From Palaeococcus ferrophilus DSM 13482 (GTDB lineage: Archaea; Methanobacteriota_B; Thermococci; Thermococcales; Thermococcaceae), in NCBI RefSeq assembly GCF_000966265.1, contig NZ_LANF01000019.1:310001-374000 (forward strand): DNA of 64,000 nucleotides, read 5' to 3'. The notes below the pieces were generated by a model, which was not told the DNA's origin, made no database searches, and worked only from the letters and a program-made list of their open reading frames with translations. The position numbers were made by a program, and so were the translations under genes. Below, piece after piece: positions 43,324 through 52,125 of this stretch. Numbering within the stretch: position 1 is the first letter of the stretch; each line of letters begins with the position of its first letter.

Positions 43324-45000
43324 GTGAGGTATTCTGAGCTTGCCGACCTCTACGAGAGGCTTGAGAAGACAACGCTGAAAACCGTCAAGACGCGCCTCGT
43401 GGCGGAGTTTCTTCGAAAGGTTCCGGATGAGCTGATAGAAATCGTGCCCTACCTCATTCTCGGCAAGGTTTTCCCGGACTGGGATGAGAGGGAGCTGGGA
43501 GTTGGGGAGAAGCTCCTCATAAAGGCCGTCGCCATGGCCACGGGGGTTAGCGAGAGTGAGATTTTAAACTCCGTGAGGGACACGGGCGACCTCGGGAGGA
43601 GCATAGAGGAGGCCCTGAAGAAAAAGAGGCAGAAGAGCTTTTTCTCCCAGCCGCTCACCATAAAACGCGTTTATGAAAACTTCGTCAAGGTGTCGGAAGC
43701 CAGCGGGGAGAGGAGCCAGGACAGGAAGCTCAAGCTCCTCGCCAACGTCTTCATGGATGCCGGGCCAAAGGAGGGGCGCTATCTGGCGCGCACGGTACTC
43801 GGGACTATGAGGACGGGGGTTGCGGAGGGCCTTTTGAGGGACGCGATTGCGGAGGCCTTTAAAGTCAAGGCGGAGCTCGTTGAGAGGGCCTACATGCTCA
43901 CGAGCGACTTTGGCTACGTGGCAAGGATAGCAAAGCTCGAGGGGGATGAGGGTCTTTCCTCCGTCAGGATGCAGATAGGAAAGCCCATACGACCGATGCT
44001 GGCCCAGCAGGCCTCGGGTGTTGAGGAGGCCCTGAGGGAGATGGGGGGAACGGCGGAGTTCGAGATAAAGTACGACGGGGCGAGGGTGCAGGTGCACCGC
44101 GATGGAGACACCGTTATCGTCTACTCCCGCAGGCTGGAGAACGTGACGCGCTCCATCCCAGAGGTGGTGGAGAGGATAAAGGCCCACGTCAGGGCGGAGC
44201 GGGCGATAGTGGAAGGAGAGCTCGTGGCTGTCGGCGAGGACGGAAGGCCGAGGCCGTTCCAGTTCGTTTTGAGGCGCTTCAGGCGGAAGTACGATATCAA
44301 GGAGATGATAAAAAAGATTCCCCTCGAACTCAACCTCTTCGATGCCCTCTACGTTGACGGCGGGGAGCTCATAGAGGTGCCCCTTGAGGAGAGGAGGAAG
44401 AGGCTGGAGGAGATAGTTGAGGAGGGGGAGGGCATAAGGCTTGCCGTCAAACTCGTCACGGACAGTGCGGAGGAAGCAGAGCGCTTCTACAGGGAGGCAC
44501 TCAAGCTCGGTCACGAGGGGCTGATGGCGAAGAGGCTGGATTCAATCTACGAGCCCGGCAACCGCGGTAAGAAGTGGCTCAAGATAAAGCCGACCATGGA
44601 GAACCTTGATCTCGTCATCATCGGCGCCGAGTGGGGAGAAGGGAGAAGGGCGCACTTCCTCGGCTCCTACCTTGTGGCCGCCTACGACCCCGAAAGGGGC
44701 GACTTCGTGCCGGTGGGGAAGGTCGGGAGCGGCTTCACGGACGAGGATTTGGCGAAGTTCACGGAGATGCTCAAACCCCTAATCGTCGAGGAGCACGGCA
44801 AGGAAGTGGTTATAGAGCCCAAGATAGTCATCGAGGTAACATACCAGGAGATACAGAAGAGCCCCAAGTACGAGAGCGGCTTCGCCCTGAGGTTCCCGCG
44901 CTACGTTTCCCTCAGGGAGGACAAGGGGCCTGAAGATGCTGACACGATTGACAAGGTGGCCAGGCTCTACGAACTCCAGGAGAGCATGAAGGGGAAGTGA
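43324..45000 (+). CDS. lig: ATP-dependent DNA ligase
   Basis: A 558-residue archaeal replicative ligase with the N-terminal DNA-binding domain ([19 protein letters not shown]), adenylation domain with nucleotidyl lysine K249 in EIKYDGARV, motif VEGELVAV, motif EGLMAKR and KWLKIKP, and an OB domain. It seals Okazaki fragments. It matches Thermococcus ligase along its whole length from memory. GTG 43324 is used because GGTGGTG precedes it; an in-frame GTG at 43315 lies in that site. The next gene has its own promoter in the space after the stop. Confidence 0.96.
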   Translation: MRYSELADLYERLEKTTLKTVKTRLVAEFLRKVPDELIEIVPYLILGKVFPDWDERELGVGEKLLIKAVAMATGVSESEILNSVRDTGDLGRSIEEALKKKRQKSFFSQPLTIKRVYENFVKVSEASGERSQDRKLKLLANVFMDAGPKEGRYLARTVLGTMRTGVAEGLLRDAIAEAFKVKAELVERAYMLTSDFGYVARIAKLEGDEGLSSVRMQIGKPIRPMLAQQASGVEEALREMGGTAEFEIKYDGARVQVHRDGDTVIVYSRRLENVTRSIPEVVERIKAHVRAERAIVEGELVAVGEDGRPRPFQFVLRRFRRKYDIKEMIKKIPLELNLFDALYVDGGELIEVPLEERRKRLEEIVEEGEGIRLAVKLVTDSAEEAERFYREALKLGHEGLMAKRLDSIYEPGNRGKKWLKIKPTMENLDLVIIGAEWGEGRRAHFLGSYLVAAYDPERGDFVPVGKVGSGFTDEDLAKFTEMLKPLIVEEHGKEVVIEPKIVIEVTYQEIQKSPKYESGFALRFPRYVSLREDKGPEDADTIDKVARLYELQESMKGK

Positions 45001-45044
45001 GCGAAAGGGGTATAAAGCGGGAGCGCGTAAATAACGTGAGGCCC

Positions 45045-45716
45045 ATGAAATTAGTGCCCAGTGTGGCTTACCTTCAAATCCACCGGCAGGCGTTTGTCGG
45101 GTACTCCATGGCCCTCGGGGGCTGGATAGGGGAGAGACTCCTGAACCAGAGGAGCCTCCCCAGGCCGATATTCTTTTCCCGCGCTCTGAAAAAGCTCAAC
45201 TTCAAGCTCATGGGCGAGGAGAGGGATGATAACGAGGTAACCCAGTTTTTCACAGGCCGGAACGTTGGGGTGACCGTCTCACACGATCCCTTCCACGACT
45301 CCCTTTTCCTCCAGATTTATCCCCTCAAGAGGCGCATCTCCTCGGCGATGACCATCAGAGCTCAGTACATAGAGTTCTACGACCAGTTTGTGGTCTCCAT
45401 AGAGCCGGCCCAGAAGCTCCCGAGGGGGATAAGGAGCCTCGGAATAAACCCTCTAATCCTCGAGGATGACTACCCGCTGAGCGTGCCCTACTGGGGCATG
45501 GTGCACGAGGACTGGGAGAACGACCTCAAGATTCTCGTTATGGTCGATGAGGTGTTCCACGAGCTGCGCGAGAAGGAGTACCGTTGCCCGGTCTGCTTTT
45601 CTCCCCTCCGTATAGAAGGAAACGCCCTGAAATGCGACACCTGCGGCTTCACGTTTACGGATGAGCTTGGCTTTCAGGATGTTCTTGAGAGTGTGGAGGA
45701 AGAGCTCGCTTTCTGA
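45045..45716 (+). CDS. Hypothetical protein with C-terminal zinc ribbon
   Basis: A 223-residue soluble protein; the main body has no recognised fold (PSVAYLQIHRQAFVGYSMA, IFFSRALKKLNF, EFYDQFVVSIEPAQKL). The C-terminus has two CxxC pairs (CPVCFSPLRIEGNALKCDTC), a rubredoxin-like zinc ribbon. ATG 45045 is about 30 nt from a TATA box GTATAAAG at 45010-45017, so the message is leaderless and separate from ligase, although an in-frame frame opens within it at 44997. Confidence 0.75.
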   Translation: MKLVPSVAYLQIHRQAFVGYSMALGGWIGERLLNQRSLPRPIFFSRALKKLNFKLMGEERDDNEVTQFFTGRNVGVTVSHDPFHDSLFLQIYPLKRRISSAMTIRAQYIEFYDQFVVSIEPAQKLPRGIRSLGINPLILEDDYPLSVPYWGMVHEDWENDLKILVMVDEVFHELREKEYRCPVCFSPLRIEGNALKCDTCGFTFTDELGFQDVLESVEEELAF

Positions 45717-45762
45717 AGCGGGTGCAAAAGTTCGGAGTTGGAGCGAAAGAGTTATAACACAT

Positions 45763-45796
45763 AACGTTAAAATGCCTATTAGAACGCTAAAATAGG
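45763..45796 (+). promoter_or_regulatory. Promoter repeats upstream of ArsR-type gene
   Basis: Two copies of AACGYTAAAAT, at 45763-45773 and 45783-45793, are 20 bases apart (two helical turns), on the same strand, between a TATA-like GTTATAAC (45751-45758) and the start codon. CCTATT/AATAGG forms an inverted repeat around the second copy (45775-45780 and 45791-45796). A related TAACGTTAG sits at 46388-46396 before the DUF211 gene. The repeats look like a binding site for the neighbouring regulators. Confidence 0.55.
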
Positions 45797-45804
45797 TGAG
45801 CGCC

Positions 45805-46383
45805 ATGAAGAGGAAGGTTAAAGTTATTACGGACCCTGCGGTCATTAAGCTGATGCTGGAGGACACAAGGAGACAGATTCTCAGGCTTCTCCGCGATAGG
45901 GAGATGACCATCTCCCAGCTTTCCGAGATACTGAAGAAGACCCCCCAGACGATATACCACCACGTCGAGAAGCTCAAGGAAGCTGGACTGGTCGAGGTCA
46001 AGAGGACGGAGATGAAGGGCAACCTCGTGGAGAAGTACTACGGAAGGACTGCGGATGCCTTCTACATAAACCTCTACCTCGGAGATGAAGAACTCCGCTA
46101 TCTGGCCCGCTCGAGGCTCAAGACCAAGCTCGAGATATTCAAGGCCCTCGGGTATGAGTTCGATGACGAGGAGCTCCTCGACGTGATGGACAGGCTCCTT
46201 GAAAAGGAGCACGAGGTGAAAACGAAGGTCTCAAAGATGATAGAGGAGAACGAGGACAAACTAAGGGACTTCTCAAATGAGGACATAATCCACGCGATAG
46301 AGTGGCTCGCCAGCGCCGAACTCTCCCGTGACGAGGAGTTCAAGGAGCTTTCCACTAAGCTCGGTGAAATCCTTAAAAAGTGA
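45805..46383 (+). CDS. ArsR-type winged-helix regulator (upstream copy)
   Basis: A 192-residue regulator. Winged helix at about residues 10-75 (MLEDTRRQILRLLRDREMTI, then QTIYHHVEKLKEAGLVEV), then a helical C-terminal part (KSKLEIF-like and a long LLEKEHEVKTKVSKMIEEN helix). It resembles Pyrococcus PH1932-type proteins. Ligand unknown. ATG 45805 follows AGGTGAGCGCC. It is the first of three genes (regulator, DUF211, regulator). Confidence 0.8.
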   Translation: MKRKVKVITDPAVIKLMLEDTRRQILRLLRDREMTISQLSEILKKTPQTIYHHVEKLKEAGLVEVKRTEMKGNLVEKYYGRTADAFYINLYLGDEELRYLARSRLKTKLEIFKALGYEFDDEELLDVMDRLLEKEHEVKTKVSKMIEENEDKLRDFSNEDIIHAIEWLASAELSRDEEFKELSTKLGEILKK

Positions 46384-46409
46384 GCACTTAACGTTAGACG
46401 GTGGAAGGA

Positions 46410-46715
46410 ATGGCAAAGGGTATAAGGCTTCTCGTCCTGGACGTGCTCAAACCGCACCAGCCCATAGTGACGGAGCTTGCAATAGGTCTCAGCGAACTCA
46501 GGGGCGTCGAGGGAGTCAACATAACGCTCGTTGAGATAGACAAGGAGACGGAGAACGTCAAGATAACCATAGTCGGCGACGACCTCGACTACGAGGAGAT
46601 AGTGAGAACCATAGAGGAGTTCGGCGGTGTGGTTCACAGCATAGACATGGTTGCCGCGGGTAAGAGAATAATCGAGGAGAGCGAGACGCCACAGGACAGG
46701 CTGGAGGAGTACTGA
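46410..46715 (+). CDS. DUF211 family protein
   Basis: A 101-residue ferredoxin-like protein of archaeal DUF211. The N-terminus GIRLLVLDVLKPHQPIVTEL and the segment LRGVEGVNITLVEIDKETE, then IVGDDLDYEEIVRTIEEFGG, are its hallmarks. No function is assigned. It lies between two winged-helix regulators on the same strand, with a stop directly before the GTG of the second. ATG 46410 follows GGTGGAAGGA. Confidence 0.85.
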   Translation: MAKGIRLLVLDVLKPHQPIVTELAIGLSELRGVEGVNITLVEIDKETENVKITIVGDDLDYEEIVRTIEEFGGVVHSIDMVAAGKRIIEESETPQDRLEEY

Positions 46716-47282
46716 GTGAGGGAAGTCCTGATTATTACGGAGCCCGAGAAGGTTAAGCTGCTCTCCGACCAAACGCGCTTCCGGATAGTCAGCCTCCTCA
46801 GGGAAAGGCCCATGAGCGTGGGCGAACTTGCGGAGCTCCTCGGAAAGGACCGCTCCACAGTGCACCGCCACATAAAAGCCCTTGAGGACGCGGGCTTCGT
46901 GGAGGAGATTGGAAGGGAAGGCATCGAGCGCCTCTACACGAGAACGGCGAGGCTCTTCCTCCTCAAACCCTTCGGGGAGGAAGAGGACATAGTAGCGTTC
47001 AGGATGCACTACCTCCAGGTGGAGGCCGAGCGCCTCTACAACCTCCTCAAAAAGGCAGGCTTTGATATCAGGGACAGGGAGGAATTCATAGAGCTGACGA
47101 GGGAAGTCCTGAAGAACATAGAAGACCTGGCGAGGGAGCCATTGAAGAGACTCGAAGGCGTTGATCTCACGGAAATTGAGCTCTTCCACGTCCTCAATAT
47201 ACTCGTGTTCCTCGAGTCCTGCGAGCTCTGCGAGAAGGCTAGGCGGGCAAGGGAACTCCTCGGTATCGGGGAACTTAGGTAA
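46716..47282 (+). CDS. ArsR-type winged-helix regulator (downstream copy)
   Basis: A 188-residue regulator with a winged helix at about residues 10-70 ([20 protein letters not shown], then [20 protein letters not shown]), followed by a helical dimerisation or sensor part. It ends with a cysteine pair in [17 protein letters not shown], which could bind metal or a heme-like cofactor; a redox or metal signal is a reasonable idea but unproven. GTG 46716 directly abuts the DUF211 stop, so both are translated together. It is distinct from the upstream regulator in sequence. Confidence 0.78.
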   Translation: MREVLIITEPEKVKLLSDQTRFRIVSLLRERPMSVGELAELLGKDRSTVHRHIKALEDAGFVEEIGREGIERLYTRTARLFLLKPFGEEEDIVAFRMHYLQVEAERLYNLLKKAGFDIRDREEFIELTREVLKNIEDLAREPLKRLEGVDLTEIELFHVLNILVFLESCELCEKARRARELLGIGELR

Positions 47283-47418
47283 CATTTTTCACTTACTATT
47301 TTACCTCTTAGTCAGTCACAGGAGTTCCCTTCTCCGTGCTTTTGCATTTTTCGGTCCATGTGTCACACTATGTTGGCTAATGTCCATGACTTTGCATCCG
47401 TGCCCAAAAATGGAAAAG

Positions 47419-47442
47419 TTTAAATATTCACCCATGGTGATA
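47419..47442 (+). promoter_or_regulatory. amylase promoter with TGM-like operator
   Basis: TATA box TTTAAATA at 47419-47426 is overlapped on its downstream side by ATTCAC-CCATG-GTGATA (47426-47442). The right half is a perfect match to the Thermococcales glycolytic motif TATCAC-N5-GTGATA and the left half matches at TCAC, as in the pfkC promoter. Start-side placement points to repression by TrmBL1 in the absence of maltodextrins. Regulator identity is from literature knowledge. Confidence 0.7.
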
Positions 47443-47475
47443 TATTTTTTGACAGTGATGTTTGGGGTGTGTAAA

Positions 47476-48855
47476 ATGGGGACAAAACTTAGAATCGCAG
47501 CCGTTTTCGTGGCCCTCGTGCTCTTCATGGGGGCCTTTGCGGTTCCAGCGAGGGCGGACACCCTCGAGGACGGCGGGGTAATAATGCAGGCATTCTACTG
47601 GGACGTTCCCGAAGGAGGAATATGGTGGGACACGATAAGGAGCAAGATACCCGACTGGGCGGGCGCGGGCATATCCGCCATATGGATTCCGCCCGCGAGC
47701 AAGGGGATGAGCGGTGGATACTCAATGGGCTACGACCCCTACGACTTCTTTGATCTCGGCGAGTACAACCAGATGGGAACTGTTGAGACTCGTTTTGGCT
47801 CAAAGCAAGAGCTTGTGAACATGATAAACACGGCCCACGCCTACGGCATAAAGGTCATAGCGGACATCGTCATAAACCACCGTGCCGGCGGAGACCTCGA
47901 GTGGAACCCCTTCGTTGGGGACTACACCTGGACGGATTTCTCAAAGGTCGCATCGGGTAAATACACCGCCAACTACCTCGACTTCCACCCCAACGAGGTC
48001 AAGTGCTGTGATGAAGGCACCTTTGGAGGCTTCCCTGACATTGCCCACGAAAAGAGCTGGGACCAGTACTGGCTCTGGGCGAGCAGTGAAAGCTACGCCG
48101 CCTATCTCAGGAGCATCGGCGTTGATGCCTGGCGCTTCGACTACGTGAAGGGCTACGGAGCGTGGGTAGTCAATGACTGGCTGAACTGGTGGGGCGGCTG
48201 GGCCGTCGGAGAGTACTGGGACACGAACGTTGACCTGCTCCTCAGCTGGGCCTATGACAGCGGTGCAAAGGTCTTCGACTTCCCGCTCTACTACAAGATG
48301 GACGAGGCCTTCGACAACAATAACATCCCAGCCCTAGTTGATGCCCTCCAGAACGGAGGAACCGTCGTCTCCCGTGATCCCTTCAAAGCCGTTACATTCG
48401 TTGCCAACCACGACACGGACATAATCTGGAACAAGTACCCTGCCTACGCGTTCATCCTCACATACGAGGGTCAGCCGACTATCTTCTACAGGGATTACGA
48501 GGAGTGGCTCAACAAGGACAGGCTCAAGAACCTTATCTGGATACACGACCACCTCGCTGGGGGAAGCACGAGCATAGTCTACTACGACAGCGACGAGCTC
48601 ATCTTCGTTAGAAACGGCTACGGAAGCAAGCCTGGACTTATAACTTACATCAACCTTGGCTCGAGCAGGGTCGGAAGGTGGGTGTACGTTCCCAAGTTCG
48701 CGGGTTCTACAATTCACGAGTACACGGGCAACCTCGGGGGCTGGGTTGACAGGTCGGTTGACTCAAGCGGCTGGGTTTATATCGAGGCACCGGCATACGA
48801 CCCGGCCAACGGGGAGTACGGCTATACAGTTTGGAGCTACGCCGGCGTGGGGTGA
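47476..48855 (+). CDS. Secreted alpha-amylase (GH13)
   Basis: A 459-residue precursor. The signal peptide (residues 1-27, cut after ARA) exports it to the outside, where it hydrolyses starch. Catalytic nucleophile D222 (WRFDYVKGY), acid E246 (GEYWDT) and transition-state D313 (NHDTD) are present. It closely follows recalled Thermococcus and Pyrococcus amylases, but the two C-terminal cysteines found there (in the IHEYT and WSYxGVG motifs) are replaced by Thr and Ala, leaving only C177-C178. ATG 47476 follows GGGGTGTGT; an in-frame ATG at 47458 is 18 bases upstream. Confidence 0.93.
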   Translation: MGTKLRIAAVFVALVLFMGAFAVPARADTLEDGGVIMQAFYWDVPEGGIWWDTIRSKIPDWAGAGISAIWIPPASKGMSGGYSMGYDPYDFFDLGEYNQMGTVETRFGSKQELVNMINTAHAYGIKVIADIVINHRAGGDLEWNPFVGDYTWTDFSKVASGKYTANYLDFHPNEVKCCDEGTFGGFPDIAHEKSWDQYWLWASSESYAAYLRSIGVDAWRFDYVKGYGAWVVNDWLNWWGGWAVGEYWDTNVDLLLSWAYDSGAKVFDFPLYYKMDEAFDNNNIPALVDALQNGGTVVSRDPFKAVTFVANHDTDIIWNKYPAYAFILTYEGQPTIFYRDYEEWLNKDRLKNLIWIHDHLAGGSTSIVYYDSDELIFVRNGYGSKPGLITYINLGSSRVGRWVYVPKFAGSTIHEYTGNLGGWVDRSVDSSGWVYIEAPAYDPANGEYGYTVWSYAGVG

Positions 48856-48859
48856 TCAC

Positions 48860-48880
48860 CTTTCTCTTTTCTTTTGTGTT
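48860..48880 (+). terminator. T-rich terminator after the amylase gene
   Basis: TTTCTCTTTTCTTTTG within 25 bases of the stop codon, a pyrimidine-rich run typical of archaeal termination. Confidence 0.5.
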
Positions 48881-49003
48881 GTCACGGAATTGTCGTGAAC
48901 CATTCTGGATGTATATCATCAGCAGTTGGAATTGAAACCGAAATCTTTTAAAGCTTAAAATTTCTTTTTTTGGTGGTATATTGCAAGCGCATCAGGTGAT
49001 TCC

Positions 49004-50312
49004 ATGAGGAGAGTGTTTATCTTCGCCTTGCTCCTCTTTGGTGTCTTGATTTCCCCTCTGCAGGTTCAATCTCCCATTCAATCACTAATGCGGATGATCC
49101 GGGGACATCGTTGGGGGAGAGATAAACTGCATCCCACAAACCGTTGATATTCACGATGCTGTAGTGTGTGATGTCAGATTGCACCTAACAAAGAATGAAA
49201 GCGTGAACCTAAAGCTTGAGGGAATCTACCTCAATGGGAAACTTGTGTGGAGTCAAAATATTTCCTCCGAAGCTGTTCGAGTCATAAATCCTCAGGTATC
49301 TCTTGGGCCTACTAACGTAGAGGGGAGCGTTACCATAGTTATTACTCTGGACAATGAACTTGCGGATTCTTACTCCGGAAAGCCCGTCTTCGATTCATAC
49401 CTGAACAAACTTGCAGGGAGGACGTTTACCATCACTGCCACAATTGATGGTATGAAAAATCCTATTGCCGGAACTTTCAGGGTGAAGAAGCTGGGCTACT
49501 GGGACTTATTAAAGGGAACCCTGTTATACATGTCTATGCTTGGTATAGGAATTGTGTTTGCCTTTGGCCCAACATGGGGTCATTCCCTGGGAGCTGGGAT
49601 ATTCTCCTTTGGCCTGGTTGTGTATCTCGCCAAAATGGCCTCGGAATTCCAGTGGATTCTCCGCTACGGGGGCTCTCCGGACTTTGTGCTTTTTGTACTG
49701 CTCCTTCCTTGGGTGGCCCTCACAGCACTCCTGATGATAAAAAATCGCTCAGGTGGCATAATTGGCCTTTTCCTGTGGATGGGCCTTTTGGTTGCCTCCA
49801 AGTATGGAGACAACGGGTGTGTTATGGCCTTTGTCTTTTCAATCACCCTCTGGACGCTTGTGGAGACCCATCTTTTTTCACTCGGCTTTTACAAGGTTTC
49901 CCGTGGAACGCTTTTTGAAATGGGCACGGTTATCCTTATGCTTCCGTATGCAGTCCCTCTAATGTACTGGGGCTTGGGGAAACTGCCAGGATGGGATTTC
50001 TGGGTACTGGCAATCTCATTTTTTGCCTTTGGAGCTTTAATGAAGGGTGAATACCTCTCAGTTACCGGCAAAAACCTATACCCAGTTGTTTATCCATCTT
50101 TCTTGATAGCTTTTGCATTCACTCAATCTCTCTGCTCTATAGCCTACCTGCTCCCTGCATTCAGGGTTCATCAGATTTCGAAGATGTTCCTTGAGAACTG
50201 GGGAGAGTTCGTCAAAGATGACCGAGAATTACAAAGTGAGAGCAGGCGAAGCCTCTGCTCGTTCATCTATCCCAAAAAGAGGCACAGACAGAAAAGGAAA
50301 CAAAAATTATGA
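49004..50312 (+). pseudogene. Exported multi-helix membrane protein, frame broken twice
   Basis: ATG 49004 (after GGTGATTCC) starts a signal peptide MRRVFIFALLLFGVLISP. The frame then shifts near CCCC at 49053-49056 and again near GGGG at 49101-49104. Adding one base at each site joins it to GDIVGGEINCIPQTVDIHDA and on to the long frame that ends at 50312. The joined protein has a roughly 140-residue extracytoplasmic part and then about nine membrane helices (from FLYMSMLGIGIVFAFG-like segments on) and a basic tail. No family recognised. Both breaks are in homopolymers, so errors are possible. The AT-rich promoter is at 48941-48957. Confidence 0.6.
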
Positions 50313-50372
50313 ACTATCCCCATGATTTTTGGAATGGCTGTTGTCTTGTTCCAACTAGTCTGCTAACGCACG

Positions 50373-50857
50373 TCATAGGGGAGGGGGGAATAGGAGGCAA
50401 GCAGTTATTCCCGAAATAGCGCTTGTAATCCGAACTAAATACTTCCTTTTTGGTGAGTTATGGGATAAAATAACCCCAAGTCTATAGTATGAGATAATAA
50501 GAGCAATTAATAATGACCCCTGCTCGATGACCCCCCTAATGGTGTAGAGCCCGGGAAAGATTAGGTTGGCGAATCTCAGGATGAGGGCAACAACTCCATA
50601 AAGCGCAGCGGGCTTAAAATACTCCACAACATTCGCCGTCAGCGTAATAGTCGACCTTAGAATGCCCTTCAAAATACAAAGGGGATTATCAAAAATATCA
50701 TTCCTCGGATAGTGTATCCAATGCTCGATGCTAAAAACAGCAAGGTAATTCCCGCGTGCCCAAGTGATGCCCCCCATGTTGAAATAGAAAATATTTGAGG
50801 CAGATAAAACATCCACGCATACATCGGAATCTTCAGCCATTTTGAGCTTCTAAACAT
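50373..50857 (-). pseudogene. Small polytopic membrane protein with probable frameshift
   Basis: ATG 50857 (after GGAGGGGAACCA) starts a hydrophobic protein that ends early at 50669. The next frame continues with LKGILRSTITLTANVVEYF and three more hydrophobic stretches to 50373. A missing C in the CCCC run at 50681-50684 (minus strand) would join them into a protein of about 160 residues with perhaps five helices. It overlaps the upstream gene by 25 bases. Function unknown; part of the AT-rich three-gene minus-strand set. Confidence 0.5.
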
Positions 50858-51237
50858 TGGTTCCCCTCCATTAGGTTGTCAAGGTGATATAAGATGGGGA
50901 GAATGATGAAAAGCGATGTCCATCCTACGATGGGTCTCGTCAAGTAACTTAGCAGTGCAGGCGTAATTGAGAGTAGGGCTCCGGCAGTTAATACGCCTGT
51001 TATCCTAAGGAACACTCTGAGGGCCGTTTTGGTTTCGTCCGTCTTGACCACCCGGGTGGTGTAACGTTCATATGCTAGGGTACCAGCTAGGAGGAGAAGT
51101 GCCACTCCCACCGGGATTATTATAGCGTACACAAAAGCATCCACAATGCTCCCTATATTATTTCTCCCCCAAGTTATTCCCACCAACAATGTTAACGAGA
51201 GAAAAAAACAAACAGAAAAGAATCGGAGGATTTTCAT
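50833..51237 (-). CDS. Small four-helix membrane protein
   Basis: A 134-residue protein with four predicted membrane helices (near residues 6-23, 32-53, 76-95 and 99-115) and a charged loop (YERYTTRVVKTDETKT) between the second and third. No family recognised. ATG 51237 has GGGTGATTAT before it, and its start is 4 bases after the stop of the exported protein upstream. With that gene and the frameshifted one downstream it forms a small operon in AT-rich DNA. Confidence 0.55.
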   Translation of the reverse strand: MKILRFFSVCFFLSLTLLVGITWGRNNIGSIVDAFVYAIIIPVGVALLLLAGTLAYERYTTRVVKTDETKTALRVFLRITGVLTAGALLSITPALLSYLTRPIVGWTSLFIILPILYHLDNLMEGNQCLEAQNG

Positions 51238-51241
51238 ATAA

Positions 51242-51949
51242 TCACCCCACATAGACGAACCCGATATCCGCATTAACCCCGGTTTCTATTATTGTCACTA
51301 TAAGTCCAATGAAGTTTGAGCTTAGTGCGAGGCGTTTGAGAGCACTTAGACTAAACGTTGTCCCTAGGGATTCAACCAGCTTTTTAATGCCGTAGAAGCT
51401 GAAAGCGAGTTTTCCGGCATCACCGAAAGATGACATTGATGTCCCAATGGTTCCAATAACCGTCCAGCCTTTCCGTGTGAATCTTGTTGGAAGCCTGACA
51501 CCAACCTTCCATGTCAACCATCCCTCCTTCTTGAAGTGGAAGGAGTTTTTCATGAGCCATGGTCCAAGGTACTCGACCTTCTTGTACTCATTTGAAAGTA
51601 TTCTCTTCCCATCCAGATCGGTAGCTTCCTTGAGGTTTACTTGAGCACTTTCTGGGAATATTACAGCGAACTGATACTGGCCGCTAAGTGGAATTCTGTA
51701 GTATTTAACCTCGACAGTATAATACCTTCCCCTTTGAACTTTCCAGACATCTATCTTTCTAAGCGGCCCATGAAGCGGGACAGAATAGTGCGTGGCTCCA
51801 ACTATGGACATTGAGACATAGGAACCAAAGCCTACGCCGCTCTCAGGCTTTACATGTTTCCTCAGAAATGGCATTGCCATGGCGCTTCCTGCTGTCACTC
51901 CGACCATCATCAAAGCCAGGAAGATTGCCATTAATGGCTTCCACTTCAC
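51242..51949 (-). CDS. Exported protein with hydrophobic C-terminal domain
   Basis: A 235-residue protein with an N-terminal signal peptide (MKWKPLMAIFLALMMVGVTA, cut near AMA). The mature part is beta-rich up to about residue 155 (YSVPLHGPLRKIDVWKVQRG, then GRYYTVEVKYYRIPLSGQYQ). The C-terminus is long and hydrophobic (SLSALKRLALSSNFIGLIVT, then TGVNADIGFVYVG). No family recognised. GTG 51949 has GGAGGTGA five bases upstream. The two genes after it encode small polytopic membrane proteins. Confidence 0.6.
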   Translation of the reverse strand: MKWKPLMAIFLALMMVGVTAGSAMAMPFLRKHVKPESGVGFGSYVSMSIVGATHYSVPLHGPLRKIDVWKVQRGRYYTVEVKYYRIPLSGQYQFAVIFPESAQVNLKEATDLDGKRILSNEYKKVEYLGPWLMKNSFHFKKEGWLTWKVGVRLPTRFTRKGWTVIGTIGTSMSSFGDAGKLAFSFYGIKKLVESLGTTFSLSALKRLALSSNFIGLIVTIIETGVNADIGFVYVG

Positions 51950-52015
51950 CAGCTTCACCTCCTGAAGTGTTCATGCTAATCAAAACATTTAGTCTTTAAA
52001 AATTTTTCTATTAAT

Positions 52016-52029
52016 TAGTAAATAGTAAA
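52016..52029 (-). repeat. Tandem TAGTAAA repeat upstream of the exported-protein operon
   Basis: Two adjacent copies of TAGTAAA, just upstream of a TATA-like TTTTTAAAG element (about 51995-52003, minus strand) that serves the exported protein gene. It may be an activator or repressor site. The rest of the 51950-52125 gap holds only AT-rich DNA. Confidence 0.45.
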
Positions 52030-52125
52030 CTGTCGATTATGTAATATTAAAACTGCCAATAATTGTTCAATATGGTATGAAAAGAGAAGTAAATAGTTCA
52101 TGATGTGCTGTGGCTGACCGTTGGC

